64,000 nt of DNA from Crataegus laevigata (GCA_963580275.1 OY756946.1:34817380-34881379), one strand, 5' to 3'. Positions 22,509 to 35,537 are shown, counted from the stretch's first letter. Notes: generated from the letters alone by a model not told the origin. Program-made: numbers and translations.

Positions 22509-23152
22509 AATTTAGATGTTCCAATATCCAGCACAATATGTAATTTTTTTCTCGCCGGATGTTTCCGTTGTGTTTGGATGGTTTACTATAACTGTAGCCG
22601 GATTTGAGTCGGAGCTCGATAGTTGTAGCTGGATTAGAGTCCGAGCTTGATAGTTGTATAACGTCCGTCATCTCCCTGTTTACACTCATTTGTTTATGTT
22701 ATCTGATAACAGTTTCGTCATACATTCCAAACAGATTCAACCACAATTTTTCTAGATTTCAAAAGTACACCGTTATACAACATTTACATTGTAACACCAA
22801 CGGTTTTAACAACCAAAGATAAGGAAGAAACTTGCAGACGTGCGAATAGCCACATTGTCTAAAAACCCGGGTTTAAATCTCCCTTACTGCACTTTAACGT
22901 CGGTTTAAAGTTGAATATTGCGTGTATGGGCCTCGTGCTGCAATGGTTGGTTTCTTTGGGCCGAAGTTTTCTTCCTCAAAGAAATGGCGGGAGAAGTTGG
23001 GGATTTCCGACGCTATATATTTATTTTCTGGTCAATGAAAAACGAAAAAAACATTTCTCCAAGCCTCAACACTCCAAAAAAAAGCAGCTAAAAACTCAAA
23101 AGTGCTGTTCTTTCCTCCAGAAAACCCTTGCCGACTGATCGTCTCAACAGAA
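22509..23152. promoter_or_regulatory. Spacer with probable RecQ promoter
   Basis: It includes the FHIT 3' flank, then TATATAT at 23014-23020 as a candidate TATA box. A GGCGGGA word (ATGGCGGGAGAA, 22984-22995) resembles an E2F site. Both lie within 170 bp of the RecQ ATG. They are sequence matches only; no transcription start is known. Confidence 0.35.
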
Positions 23153-26100
23153 ATGCAGTCCATTCTCAAGGTGAAGGACCTTATCTTCTTCTGCTTCTTG
23201 TTTTCTTTTCTTCGATTTTCAGTCTTTTTTTAGTTTTTTTTAGAATTTTTGGTTGTAGAAATATTTTGGGTTTTCTTCGTTTCGGCCGTACCAGAAGGAA
23301 GTGATTGAGAAAATCATAGAAGGAAACGACTCGCTGATTGTGATGGCCACCGGAAGTGGCAAGTCGTTGTGGTAAAAGCTTCTTCCTTTCCTTTCTCTGT
23401 CGTTTGAGTAGGGTTTTAGAAGTGTTTGATTTACCGGGTTGTTTTTGTTGACAGCTATCAGGTGCCTCCGTTGGTTGTGGGAAAGACCGGTGTCGTTGTG
23501 AGCCCTCTTATATCCCTAATGCAAGATCAGGTGAACCAAAGATTGCTTTTTGTTTTTTTTGTTGGGGTTTTCTTTTTTTGTTGGTGAATAATGGTTTATA
23601 ATCATGTAATTTAATTCTGTTTGTGTTGAAGATTAGTAATCAGTAATTGTGTGTCGTTGGAAGTTAAGTGAAATGTTTGATGTTTTGTTTAAAGGTGATG
23701 TCTTTGAAGCAACGAGGAATTAGAGCCGAGTTTATGGGAAGTAGCCAAACTGATTCCACTGTCCAGAGCAGAGCTGAAAGTGGTCAGTTTGATATCTTGT
23801 ACATGACGCCGGAAAAGGCATGTTTGGTTCCTGCTAGGTACATTGCTACTTTTATATGCCATTTATCAGTTTCAAGTTTTCTGTTCTGTTGTGTACTTGT
23901 GTGCTACATTACAATTACAAACATGAGCTAGGAGTTTGGACTGGTGAACTGGGACTACTATGGTAGATGATTGTAGCTGAGAACTTTATATTATAATCTG
24001 TCATTATCAAGATTTTGTTGGCATATGGAAGTAGTTTAGTGGATATTACGCTGTCAGTATTATATTCTAGTTTTGTTTATGTTTCTTACAGAAATTGGTA
24101 TCCTGACTCTAATGCCTTTTTTTTTTGCAGTTTCTGGTCCAATTTGCTAAGTGTTGGACTCTGTTTGTTTGCTGTTGATGAAGCACATTGCATATCGGAG
24201 TGGGGCCATGATTTCAGGTTCTGATAATTAGTGGTTCTTTCTAACATAAATCATAATGGCTTGATTTCATAATCTTTGTTTATGAAATGTTGGGACTTTG
24301 GCCTGTGACATTTATTCTGGCATCATTCTCCAATTTCTGTCTAGAATGGGATTGAGATCAACAAAATCTCTAAAGCTTAAGTTCCTTGTTATTGATCCTA
24401 CTTCAATTTTAAAATAAAGTTTCCTAGTCTTTGGGTGGTGGTACTATGGCTAGTTTCTTGTTTTCCAAATTACTATTTAATGCATATTCATCCAAAAATG
24501 TTTTTTCAGTCAGAGCTTCATGTGTTGATTTTTTTCCTTGTATATCTATTTCTCACTTTGTTTATGCCTATAATTATCTTAATGTTACTTGTAATCACTA
24601 ATCATCATCTTCTGAGCATTTCTCATTGCGGACTCTACAGGGTGGAATACAAGAAACTAGACAAGTTACGTGGCCTTCTTGTTGATGTTCCATTTATCGC
24701 CTTAACTGCGACTGCTACTGAAAAGTATCTCTCTCTCTCTCTCTCTGATTTTGATGTTATTATCAGCTGTTGTTTTCTATTTGGGTATTGCTTCCTTTTG
24801 CTTAACATCCTCAGGATTCAACTGATAAAATTTACAAAATTCTCTATTTCTGTAAGCAGCTTGTATTATCTGCTTTTGGCACCTTATATTACAACAGAAA
24901 TCTCTTCGTTTATTGGGCTAGTTTCTCTAATTCTGCTCACCCTTGGAATAACTTAGCAGAACAACTGTGTGAACTAGGAAGTGAGCGGTCTTCTAATATT
25001 TTTTATATTTGCTAGATCCTAGAGAACGGTGGCACAAAACTGTTCAGTACTTGACCCACACTCCTATGATCTTTTGTAACTTCACATATATGACCATATT
25101 TCTCTTTTGAATAGGAAGACTGTAAAAATACTGCCCCTGGAGACCCTGCATTATTTACTTTGGTTTGCTTTTAAGTTTTTTTCTGTTATCAAGACTTCAA
25201 TATTTATCTTTTCTAGTATTCATATTCCAGGGTTCGAATGGACATTGTTAATTCCTTGAAGATGCAAAACCCATATGTTGCCATAGGCTCATTTGACCGG
25301 ACAAATCTGTTCTATGGTGTCAAGTCATTCAATCGTGGTCAGTCTTTTGTTCAGGAGCTCATTCAAGAAGTTTCAAAATTTGTGCGCTCAGATGGTTCAA
25401 CTATCATTTACTGCACAACAATTAAAGATGTGGAGCAGGTTTGCTCTCTAACTGCCTTCTGTTATTCTGAACATATGTATTTTTATGCATGTACTGTATC
25501 TGTGTAACTTACCTTCCACATTATATCATGTGTATGATAGGATTTATCAATGTCTTGTGACTCTTGTTTTATTCAAGGATGTAATTTTCTGAAGAACTTG
25601 GCTTACATTCTTTTAATGTTTTTCATTACTTTCTCTAGGTATTTGATTCACTCAAGGAGGTAGGTATTAAGGCTGGAATTTATCATGGTCAAATGGACAA
25701 TAGAGCTCGTGCGCAGTCCCATAGGTTCTCACCCTATTCCATGTGTATTTAAAGTAGAATTTATAGTTGCTCCTTGTGCTATCAATGTAATTGTTGAGTA
25801 CAGCACCCTTCCATTTCTTAACCTTGCATTGCATCAGATTTGACATGATGCTTATCATTCTTTTTCATCAGATTGTTTATACGAGATGAACTCGATGTCA
25901 TGGTTGCTACAATTGCTTTTGGAATGGGTATTGATAAGCCAAACATAAGGCAAGTGATACATTATGGTTGCCCAAAGAGTTTGGAGTCTTATTACCAGGA
26001 AAGTGGACGATGCGGTAGAGATGGTATTGCATCTGTCTGCTGGCTTTATTACACGAGAAGTGACTTTGCAAAAGCTGACTTTTACATTGGAGAGCTACAT

Positions 26101-29100
26101 TCTGTAAGTGCTTATTTTGTTTCTGTTGTGGGGATGTGAATCTGTTTTTCTGCCTCATGATTTTTTGTGGGCTTCTAATCACCAGGAAAGTCAACGTAAA
26201 GCTGTTGTAGAGTCATTGATGGCGGCACAACAGTATTGCTTACTGACAACTTGCAGAAGGAAGTTCTTGCTTGGTCATTTTGGGGAAAAGTTTCCAGCTG
26301 ATAAATGCGGTATGGTCGGCCTTCTTTATTAAAATTCCTGAGATCACTCTCCCTTAATTTTAGTGTTGAAGTTTCAAACTGCATCCATGTGCTATAGTTC
26401 AAACGTCTGCCTAGTTTACTCAGTGCTAGCTTTTGATGCTAGGATTTAAATTCGGTGCCTTTTTGTTTCAATAAAATAGTAGAACGTACTGGTGGTGAAC
26501 TTGACAGAGATTATACAATTTCATGTTAACATGTTTATAAATTATAATATAAACATGTTTAACATGGTAGATAATCTTTCAACTTAAACTGAAGCAATTA
26601 TTATGTGGTGGCTTAAATTGTGTTTGTAGGAAATTGTGATAACTGCATTTCCACAAAGAGGGAGCGGGACATGTCTAAAGAAGCATTTCTTCTAATGGCT
26701 TGCATTCAATCATGTAGGGGTAAATGGGGTCTCAATATGCCTGTAGACATCCTTCGTGGCTCTCGAGTAAGTTCTAATGCATTCCGATTTTGAAACACTG
26801 TATACCATGTTTATCATTGATAAAAGGTGCATAAGTAATCACTATGAGAATGTTTAGCATTCAATGATCTAGGGTTCCAAAGAGTTGAACTGTGTGAAAA
26901 AATAGTTGGCTTTCCCTGGATTCATTCTTCTCGCTTTCTACGTTAGGCGATGTTCAAGTGGAAATGTGAATCTTTAGCCTAGTGTTTTAGCTTTAGTGAT
27001 GTCTCTACTTGTGGTTTTCAAAGACAGTTATGTTCTTGCTAACATTGAAGGTAAAATTCAAATTAACGTAATGATATAAGAATTCCTAGAAGTTAATTGT
27101 TTTATACAGTTAGCTTCTATTATACTCCGTTCTTTCTGAAAGCTCTTGCCCCTAAAGTTCTTTAAAGTGTCATTTTTCAGTTGCGGTTTTTTTTTCCTTT
27201 CAATGTTTACATCGTTGTGCTACTCACGGTGATCTTTCCATGTGGCATACAGGCTAAAAAAATTATCGATGCCCAATATGAGAAGCTTCCACTGCATGGG
27301 CTTGGGAAAGACTATTCTTCGAATTGGTGGAAAGCACTTGGTCACCAATTAATCTCTTCTGGTATATAAGGGCCACTTTCTATCAGCTGGTCTCCTTGCT
27401 CTGAGTATTATGATTGACATTTTAATACCAGAGGCATATGAATGCTTAAGACGTTCCAATGCTTACATGTTATGCTTGTATCTTTGTTCACATAAGCTGA
27501 TATAATTTGCATTTGAGTTATTAAATGATAATTGATCTGTTTATGAGTTAAAATGCTCTTTTTAATACAGGTTATTTGAGGGAGACGGTAAATGACAAAT
27601 ACCGAACTGTAAGGTATACTCTCTTATTCTACTTTTGCAGAAGGTAAAACTTAATAATGAATCTCTTTTTCACGTCTATTTAATTTTTATATGATACTAA
27701 ATACCACCAGAAATGACCCTTCTCAGGTCCTTTTCCTTTTTCTTGAATTTCAATTGCAAAACTCGAAAAGAAAATGATTGAATTTGAATTTTCTTTTTTT
27801 TTCATGCATCAGTCTTGGTCCAAAAGCGTACCAGTTTCTTAGTTCTGCTGGACCTGATCATCAACCACCCCTATTCTTGCCGGTGACCAGTGAAATGGTT
27901 GATGATGAGGACAATAAACATTCATCGGGCGAAGTTGGAGAAATTAAGAGTTTGGCTACTCTGGAATATGAAGGATTCTCGGAGGTTGGCAATTTAATTG
28001 TTATTGGGTTTATTCACCTCAGTTACTCAATGTTTTATCCGTATGTTATCAACATTTACAATTATACCTTTTTTACGCATTTTCATTCTCTCAGGCGGAG
28101 AAACAACTCTACCACATGCTTTTAGAAGAGAGAAGGAAGCTTGCAAGAAGCCTTGGAACCGCTCCGTAGATCTCTTTTTAATTATATAGTCAAGACCACA
28201 AATTCCAAATATTTTTTCTCTTAATTTTCATTTTTTTTTTACCAAAAACATTGAGTTTCATCCAAATTTTACTCTTTGCAGATATGCTATTTGTGGTGAT
28301 CAAACGATTAAAAAAATTGCTTTAGCAAGACCATCTACCAAAGCAAGGCTAGCAAACATTGATGGCGTCAACCAGGTATGTCTTGCAGAGAGCAATAGCA
28401 AAGTTTTCTGTATGTATATCTCCATTCTCCAGTGTGAAAGTTAACTAGGATCTTAATTATAATTGGCAAACCAACTAAACCCTCATAGTTTAACTAGTAA
28501 AAAAATTTCTTCTCAAAATCTTTAGTTCTTAATGACAAGGATTTGACACATTGCATTTATGTGAAACAAGTTTTGATGCAGATACGGTCTTTTGTGTTTT
28601 TCCGACTGAATGTAATCTGTTCGTACTAATCATGTCCTTTGGCTGGCAAAGGAGCTTGAATATGTACAGATCAATACCTGGTTCACGATTCTCAAGCACA
28701 CACTTTTCAATTACTGAAGGCTTCCAGTGCTATCCAGAATATTTACTGGACATAGCCACGAGTAACTGATAAAAAATTCATTGCAGGATTGAACATGACA
28801 GTGCCTTTCCACACGCCATAATTCACGACAATAGAAGCACTTTTCATAAAAGTTGATTTATAATGGCTGAATGCTTGTCAAATGCCTCAAGGGAGATCAA
28901 ATCTAGAAAGAAAAAAAAAAATTATCCAAGATAGCATATAATCTGTACTACCTTTATCTCGTCCTTATCAATATCCCGGATCTGCTTCCTGCACCGAACA
29001 AACTGTTGGCTGGAATTCTAATTCCACCAAGTCACAAATAGCGCATTCAGCAATTTTTTTATCTAACTGAAGCTTCAATGAATTATCCTAGCAAAGCAAA

Positions 29101-30448
29101 TGATATTTTTCGTTGTTTCATATAAGTTTTCCTGCTCTTTTAGCTTTTCTAAATATGAAGGCTAAATGTCATCTTTATACATGCAGCACCTTGTAGTGAC
29201 TCATGGAAACAATTTTATTCGGATCATTCGAGATCTATCACAAGGACTAAATCTTCCATTGGATGGAGAAGCAACCGTACAAACTACTGCTATTACGAGA
29301 AAAGTCTATCCAGTACCCAACCAACCAAGAAAGTTAACGCCAGCAAAGTTTGAAGCTTGGAAATTGTGGCATGTAGAGGGTGTGTCGATTCAGAAAATTG
29401 CCGTATGTTTTCCAATATTCAGTATTTACTATGGATTATTATCTTTTTCTTATACTTCAATTCTTACATACCTTAAATCTTTTTAATCACAGAACTTCCC
29501 TGGTAGATCTGCTCCTATTAAAGAGCAGACTGTTCTTGATTATCTGGTAGAAGCTGCTCAAGAAGGATGCGAAATTGATTGGATCAGGCTATGCAACGAG
29601 GTTGGACTAACGCATAAAGTTCTCTCCGATATTCAGTGTGCCATTTCAAAGGTTGGCCCTACGGAAAGGTTTAAGCCTATCAAGGACGAATTGCCAGAAG
29701 ATGTGAGCCTCAAAACCTTTGCCTTGATTTTGGAGTTGATTTTTAGTTATGCTATTAATGTGTCTGTTTAATTGTGTATATGTAGGTGAATTTATATTTT
29801 ATACGTGCTTCATACTCATATAGACAGGCCATTTACGTGCATTTTCTTTTATCTGTTTGAACATGTTTTACAATGCCAGATAAGTTATGCACACATCAAG
29901 ACTTGCCTGGCAATGCAAAAGCTTGGAGTGTCTCTGGAAGGGACTCCATCTAGCCCCCACGATGCACAAGAAGCTGGTCGTAAATCCCCCAAAGAAGAAC
30001 CTCTTGAAGATAAAGCCTTGGCCCAAGATTCAATTGCGAGCTCGGGTAAAGTTGAAGAGACCACTTCTCTTCCCTTGACCAGGGGACAAGGAGTAAACCA
30101 ACCCGAAGCACATTTAGAGGATTTACTCCCATCAAAACGCCAAAAACTTGGTAGTCCAGATGATGAAAGTTCCTTTGCATTGAAGGCAACGGAGAGTTCC
30201 ATATACGATTGGCTAAAGAACCAAGACGGGGTAAGTATATTGTTGTGAAATGGTAAGCGTTATTATCCTCACTTTTCGAGCGAAGGTAAAACTAACAAAT
30301 GTAAAAACTTGGATGTTTGTAGGTCTCTCTGTGTGAGATTTTGGAGCACTTCAGCGGATCTGAAGAACAATCTGTGATCGATATACTTAGCTCCCTTGAA
30401 GTGGACTTTCTAATATATAAAAAGAACAACCTGTATATGATTATCTAA
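23153..30448 (+). CDS. WRN-like RecQ family ATP-dependent DNA helicase
   Basis: Twenty exons: 23153-23170, 23259-23371, 23455-23530, 23695-23837, 24131-24217, 24641-24724, 25231-25438, 25639-25724, 25872-26103, 26186-26309, 26630-26766, 27253-27361, 27571-27613, 27813-27984, 28095-28165, 28282-28375, 29187-29402, 29493-29702, 29880-30230 and 30323-30448. They total 2700 nt and 899 residues. A 3'-5' DNA helicase is expected, acting on recombination and fork structures. Motif 0 is FRPYQ (14-18), Walker A ATGSGKS (36-42), DEAH 133-136, TATATEK near 168, and motif VI QESGRCGRDG near 314. Zinc-binding cysteines (GNCDNC) and an RQC region follow, then an HRDC domain (about 545-620) and a WRN-type helix-turn-helix (about 630-735). 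The tail is acidic and Ser-rich. There is no exonuclease domain. Motif 0 is seen only if exon 2 starts at 23259. Confidence 0.9.
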
Positions 30449-30593
30449 CTGTAGAAGAACAGGCCTGTCTAGTTGCTGAATAGACTTAGTATGTTAAACG
30501 TGGTTGATCTGAAAGTTTACTACCGGCCGTCGGAAAAGAGTAAACTGTTCGTACAGCGTTTGTGAATCCCTGAAATTTTAGGAACGATTAACA

Positions 30594-30731
30594 ACTAACC
30601 CGCCTGATCGAGAGACTGTAAGGTAAAGTTTGAATGGATTGGTTCAGTCAAGGTATAAACCAACTAACCCGCCTGACGAGAGACTGTAAGGTAAAGTTTG
30701 AATGGATTGGTTTCAGTCAAGGTATAAACCA
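30594..30731. repeat. Tandem duplication, about 68 bp x 2
   Basis: The stretch ACTAACCCGCCTGA...GGTATAAACCA occurs twice in a row just past the RecQ stop codon. The copies differ by a few single-base changes and indels. It may fall in the 3' UTR. Confidence 0.85.
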
Positions 30732-30734
30732 TAA

Positions 30735-31217
30735 TATCCTGATATTTTCATCGAAATTTTCGTATTTTTGGACTACTGATATTTTCGATGTTATTGATAT
30801 TTTCATCCAAATTTTTGTGTTTTTTTAATTTTTATATTTAAAAAAACACCAAGGGGATTCGAACTCCTCCCATTTTACTCTTTCAACTCCTTGACCACCA
30901 TATCACTTATGTTTTTGTAAAAATATGCTAAAATATTTACATATTTTTTACACTCACAATGTTTGTCAGATTGCTATATAATTAACTTAAATCAGTTAAA
31001 TCCATCATGTAATGCATTTTCTTCTAATTTTTGTGATAAACTAATAGATAATTGACTAAATAAACGTCCTGCAAAGTTTCAATAAAAATTTCCAAGTTTT
31101 TTTTACAATTTTCGTGTTTTTTATTCAATTTTTATCGATATCGATAATATCCCGATATTTCCATAGAAATTTTCGTGTTTTTGAACTACCGATATTTCCG
31201 ATATCATCAATATTTAA
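30735..31217 (-). mobile_element. 480-bp element with 70-bp terminal direct repeats
   Basis: Near-matching stretches at 30735-30805 and 31147-31217 (both AATATCC(T/C)GATATTT... GAAATTTTCGT) are in direct orientation. Between them, on the minus strand, is a tRNA-like B-box (GAGTTCGAATCC, complement of about 30855-30866) with an A-box-like TGGTGGTCAAGGAG about 20-30 nt before it. This could be a SINE caught between short LTR-like repeats or a TRIM-like element. No coding sequence. Confidence 0.5.
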
Positions 31218-31668
31218 TACCTTAGTTTCAGTTGCCTATGATGTGCGATTCTCGTTCTACTTCCGAACTGAAATGCCTTCTGCCTAGGGTTTTGATTTTT
31301 CGACTTCTTGGCTAGACGAAAGGCTCTTCGGGCTCACATTAGGAAACCACACCTCCATAACTCACCTGGCACAAGCGGTCGGACCTCTATTAGAGACGTG
31401 GTACATAATGCGCTCCCTCTATTACTCTCGGAAAAGATGTGAATTAGAGATGTAATGATAGAAAGCGATGAGCCAAAAGCAGTATCCATTGCAATTTGCT
31501 TAAGTTAAAAGCAGAAGCTCTGCATGTAAGAAGCAACATGTTAAAATCAAAATTTCTGGGCCCTACCTACATAAAACCAGGAGGGGCCAGACTGTAACAA
31601 AACAGAAGAGTCTTGAGTTAACATACGGCCTTTTCCCTACCCCGGCCGAAAGTATAAAATTGGAAGTG

Positions 31669-33506
31669 TTAATCTCTATGTAAAGAGTCGTCGAGCTCTA
31701 TTTCCAGGCCTACCCGGTTCTTAATCGAGGCACTGGCGTGTAGAGGTATGCCGCATTTTCTCTGGACCTCCTTGAACTTTTCGACATCAAAATTATGACG
31801 CTTGATCAGTTTCCTCTGCCTCCTGATAAAGAGCCTCTTCATCAGATCTTGGTAAGTCGGATCCCTTGACGTGATCAAGAAGTAGGCATAGCCTATGCCA
31901 ATGCAAGAAGTCGTTGTGAAGTACGCGAGTGGTTCCACTATGTCCCATGAGAAGTCCCAATATGTTAGCCTGAAAAAGAGCCCAAGCTGTGCCAGGAGAA
32001 TCCCCAGGCCAAACCAGAGAATGCGTCGGACATGCTTATGTGCCAGTACATCAATTTCTTCCTTCTTCTTCTGCAGCTGCTTTAACTCCTCCCACAAGGG
32101 GTCATCTTCTGGAGTCAAAGAAAGGGGTACTGCTTTTCGAACTAGCTCCACAACCTGGAAGTTAAGAATGAAATGCAGCGGAATGAGTCAATGTAATGTA
32201 AGGCTTCTAAACAGATATATTGTGTTCGCGAAAGCTCTTGTAACCAGCTCAGATTCTTAATTCACATCCAATGCAAGAATAACATATCAGATCCTATATT
32301 TGATCAATTCCAAATCTCTGCATTAGACTTGAAAAATGAGATGTCCACACAACTGCCAAGTATCAACATAAAAACTCAAACAATCACATTTGCAATCACG
32401 AATGAAAAACAGAAGCTAAAAGCAACTAGATTCAACCCCAACAGAATATCGAAATCCTATGCTGTGTTTGGATCAGTAGTTTTGGAAGAACTAGAAACCT
32501 TCACCACCATGTAAAACGCAGCAAGCAGTCAAAAAAGGCAGGTTTATGGGATATAACCAAATTAAATCTCAAAGAAAAAAAAAACAAAGGAACCTTCATG
32601 TAGATGTAGTAGCTAACTTATTTGAGCTGTTTGATGGCGTATGAAGACCTAACAGTGAAGTAAATAACACGAAATCCAGTCTATCTCCTCCTACAGATGA
32701 TACATAATTTCTTGAAACTTACTAAAGTTTCCATCTCGGAAGATAATTTAAGGAAAAGGAGATAAACAACAGAAAAGGGAATTAGAATAACAATTGGAGA
32801 TAGCATAGGTGCCAGCCAGAGGGCCACGAAAGGAAAAGGAGATAAACACGTCCCAAAAACAAACCCTTTTGCACCCAAGTTCAAACCTCCCTCCTCCGCA
32901 TAAATTAGAGTAGTTTAGAATATCGTCAAAACACTAAAGCAAGATTACATTATGATATAAGCTAGAAGAACAACAAGAAGGTAAGGGGAGGAGGTTTCAT
33001 ACCCTATTAGGATGGAGGAGAACCTTGTCCCGGAAGAGGATGATGACGCCGGCCTCGTCGAGAACCCGAGCAAAAGCCGCAGCCTCCTCCGGAGATCTGG
33101 CAACCCCAATGCTCTGGCACGCCTCCATAAGATCAGAATACGGTATTGCCTCTTTCCCTTCTGTCCCAAGCTTTGCCTTCAAAGCCTCCACATTCACCAG
33201 CCTCATCATCCTCTTGGCCTCCGAAGACGATATCGTCTCTCCTACTCCTCTGCTCAGATCTGCTCCTCCTCCTCCTACTCCGCCACCACCGCCGCCGCTG
33301 AAACCATCAGAAGACGACATTCCTCTCCTCGGAATCAGCGCCGGAGACGAAGTTGCAGGTAAATTCAACAACCCACGTTCCCGTTTAGCAAAATCCTTGA
33401 ATCCAAAACATGGGTTGGCACCGTTGGGCTTCCGCACCCCCAAATGTCTCACCAACACACCACTGCACCCCCTCCACATTCTGCACAAACCTTCAAAACT
33501 TCCCAC
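31669..33506 (-). CDS. Mitochondrial calcium uniporter protein (MCU family)
   Basis: Two exons, 33506-33003 and 32154-31669, give 329 residues, with an 848-bp intron. The family forms the Ca2+ channel of the inner mitochondrial membrane. The selectivity-filter motif WDIVEP is at residues 238-243 (Asp239 and Glu242), between two hydrophobic segments (about 213-231 and 244-261). A coiled coil rich in Lys and Glu (WEELKQLQKKKEEID, about 189-203) precedes TM1. The N-terminus is Arg-rich and lacks acidic residues at first, fitting a mitochondrial presequence, and a Gly-rich stretch follows near residues 70-80. The frames on the opposite strand over 33012-33525 are shadows. No lesion was seen. Confidence 0.92.
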
Positions 33507-33905
33507 TCACCGCACCTGTCTGTGACTCACTGCTCCCCCTCTCTATCTCTATATAATCCTATTTCCTATTCAAAACTTGCAAACCTACGCTACCCATGAA
33601 TCCTTTAGGGAACTGAAGAAATGGGGTTTGGGAAACGAGCGATTTGGAATCGAAAAGGGAAAGAAAGGAGCAATCTTTAAGCCATGGGAGGATATCAGAA
33701 GAAAAAGAGGGAAACTTGAATAAATAATAGGACAGGAGGCAGAAACGCTGCAGTTTACAGGGCAAAGAAGCAAAAACGGACCGCCAACTCCGTGGGTTCA
33801 TATGTCTCTCCCAATACCAAAAAGGAGGAGAAAAGAAAATTACTTAAAAACTTGGCTTGCTCTTCATTTTCTCTGCCATTGGTCTTTGTGGATAAATATA
33901 GCACT

Positions 33906-33940
<35 letters not shown>

Positions 33941-34076
33941 GAGTCTCGAAGTGGATTTTTTTCCTCTTCAAATCACTTCTCATTTCCTGTCTTTCGCTCT
34001 TTTTTTTTTTTATCTTTTTTTATTTATTTAAAAGAAAGTCAATAGACGCATTTGAATAAGAGACTATAAAAAATTA
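33507..34076. promoter_or_regulatory. MCU upstream region with (CT)n tract
   Basis: It contains a perfect CT microsatellite (33908-33938) and T-rich runs about 400 bp before the MCU ATG. CT/GA tracts are common in plant promoters and leaders. The frames crossing it are low-complexity only. Confidence 0.4.
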
Positions 34077-34230
34077 AAAAAAACTAATAAAAATGGTTTG
34101 GAAATTTTGTGTTTTAACGATAAGGACAAAATAAAGGGTAAAGTGAATAGTATAAGTATTGACTTTTTAGTGTAAAAATGTGGTTTTTCTTTAAAGTGAA
34201 CAGTATCGGGAGCTTTTCGTTAAAGTTCCC
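34077..34230 (+). mobile_element. MITE, diverged fourth copy
   Basis: It has the same layout as the 143-bp family: AAACTAATAAAAATGG at the left, then AACAGTATCGGGAGC and TTAAAGTTCCC at the right, with TTTTAACGA-type words inside. The interior differs enough to be a separate subfamily. The target duplication is unclear. Confidence 0.65.
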
Positions 34231-34274
34231 TAAAAAGAATGGAAATAGAGTATCTGTCCTCCTGGTACGGTGGT

Positions 34275-34425
34275 TTACTCATACTCTTTTATTTGTGCGG
34301 TCACGGTTAAGTCATGTTAACATTTTATATTTCTATTATTTTTTGTCTTATTATTTCTATAAAAAAAACTAATATAAAATATTAACATGACTTAACCGTG
34401 ACCGCACAAAATAAAAAAGTATAAA
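34275..34425. mobile_element. Palindromic MITE, copy 1
   Basis: Two inverted arms read GTGCGGTCACGGTTAAGTCA at 34296-34315 and its complement at about 34388-34407. They surround an AT-rich loop with TTTTTTGTCTTATTATT. The transcript would fold into a long hairpin. Related copies are at 44028-44231 and 63084-63222. Confidence 0.8.
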
Positions 34426-35537
34426 GAGCAAAACAAGAGATCAAACAATCTGCCTTCAAAAAGAATTAATCAACGTGACTTAATCGCAAAAATTATTAAA
34501 TAAAAAGAGGTTAGACGGACGTCAAATAGAAGAGAAAAGAATCCGAATTTCTCTCTCTACCCCTCTCTCTATAAGATTCAACCTTCCTATTCCAACAAAT
34601 AGTCTCCTCGGCCACCATTCTCTCCTCACACATACACGACACACCGAAAAAGTTTGACTTTTCACTGACCCGAATCGAATTGGGAATTTGGGAGTTAACA
34701 AGGAGTGGGCCTAGATGGAAAGTTGGGAGCTTTTAGCCTTTCTCTCTCACTTAATTGCGCAGAAGTTTCGTCCTTATCGGAATAAAATTTGAGCATGCTA
34801 TTTTAGTCACTGTGGTGTGTGCAAGGAATCAACTCTCTCTTTCGGGCAATGACTTAACCTTTTCGTTTTCGGTAGTTTATTGCTAACTTTTTTATTCCTA
34901 ATCTTCTCTTTCTAACCAAAATAACAGATGTGGTGGCACATATACTCGAGGTGTATTACTCGGATCACATTGTTTATTAAGGTAACAGTTTTGTAGGTTC
35001 TTTCTATATATATATAACCTAGAGGACTTTTGCTTTATGGATGTAAGAGGGTAGTTCTATAAAAAGGCATGAGTAATCATAAATTAAACTAACATTTGAC
35101 CAGGAAAACGAACGGAAAATAATTTCTGCACACGTCTATTTATTTCTATCGATTGAGTTTTCTTAGTTTTATTCAATTCAAATGCTAAAAGTAAACAAGT
35201 TGTTAATTGAGAGAAAAATGGTGTCTGAAAATCACTCGATATTTGACCCGAAGGTCCCGAACTCTTCCTGAAAAATGGTGCCGTATACAATTTCTTCGGG
35301 TCTAGTTTTGGAGTTTAATCTCCAATATTAACCAAAAAATGACATAAAAGTTGATTTGAGAACCAAAGCTTTTGCAATTCCACTGAGCCTTGTGACAGAA
35401 ATTTATGTACCATCAAATTATCCACATCTAGTGATTGTTCTATTCATCTTTCACATTCGATCAAGAAACGAGGGAAGAAGACGTACGACTAATGTACATT
35501 GGCGCACATCGAATTCCCGACGCTCGAGATAGAAGGA
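34426..35537. other. Intergenic, no gene seen
   Basis: AT-rich spacer between the MCU promoter side and the 3' end of the TLC gene. The short frame at 35084-35290 matches no family. Part of it next to 35537 is the TLC gene's 3' UTR. Confidence 0.45.

Noticed and set aside
23295..23371. RecQ exon 2 starting at the CCAG acceptor at 23294
   Set aside because: It keeps the frame but drops motif 0 (FRPYQ); the acceptor at 23258 restores it and fits the family.
29885..30202. Frames on both strands over RecQ exon 19
   Set aside because: Shadows of the exon, which joins in frame to its neighbours with GT-AG sites.
33012..33525. Plus-strand frames of 116 and 166 codons
   Set aside because: They are antisense to MCU exon 1, which has clear family motifs on the minus strand; the shadow frames are Pro/Ser/Arg-rich by composition.
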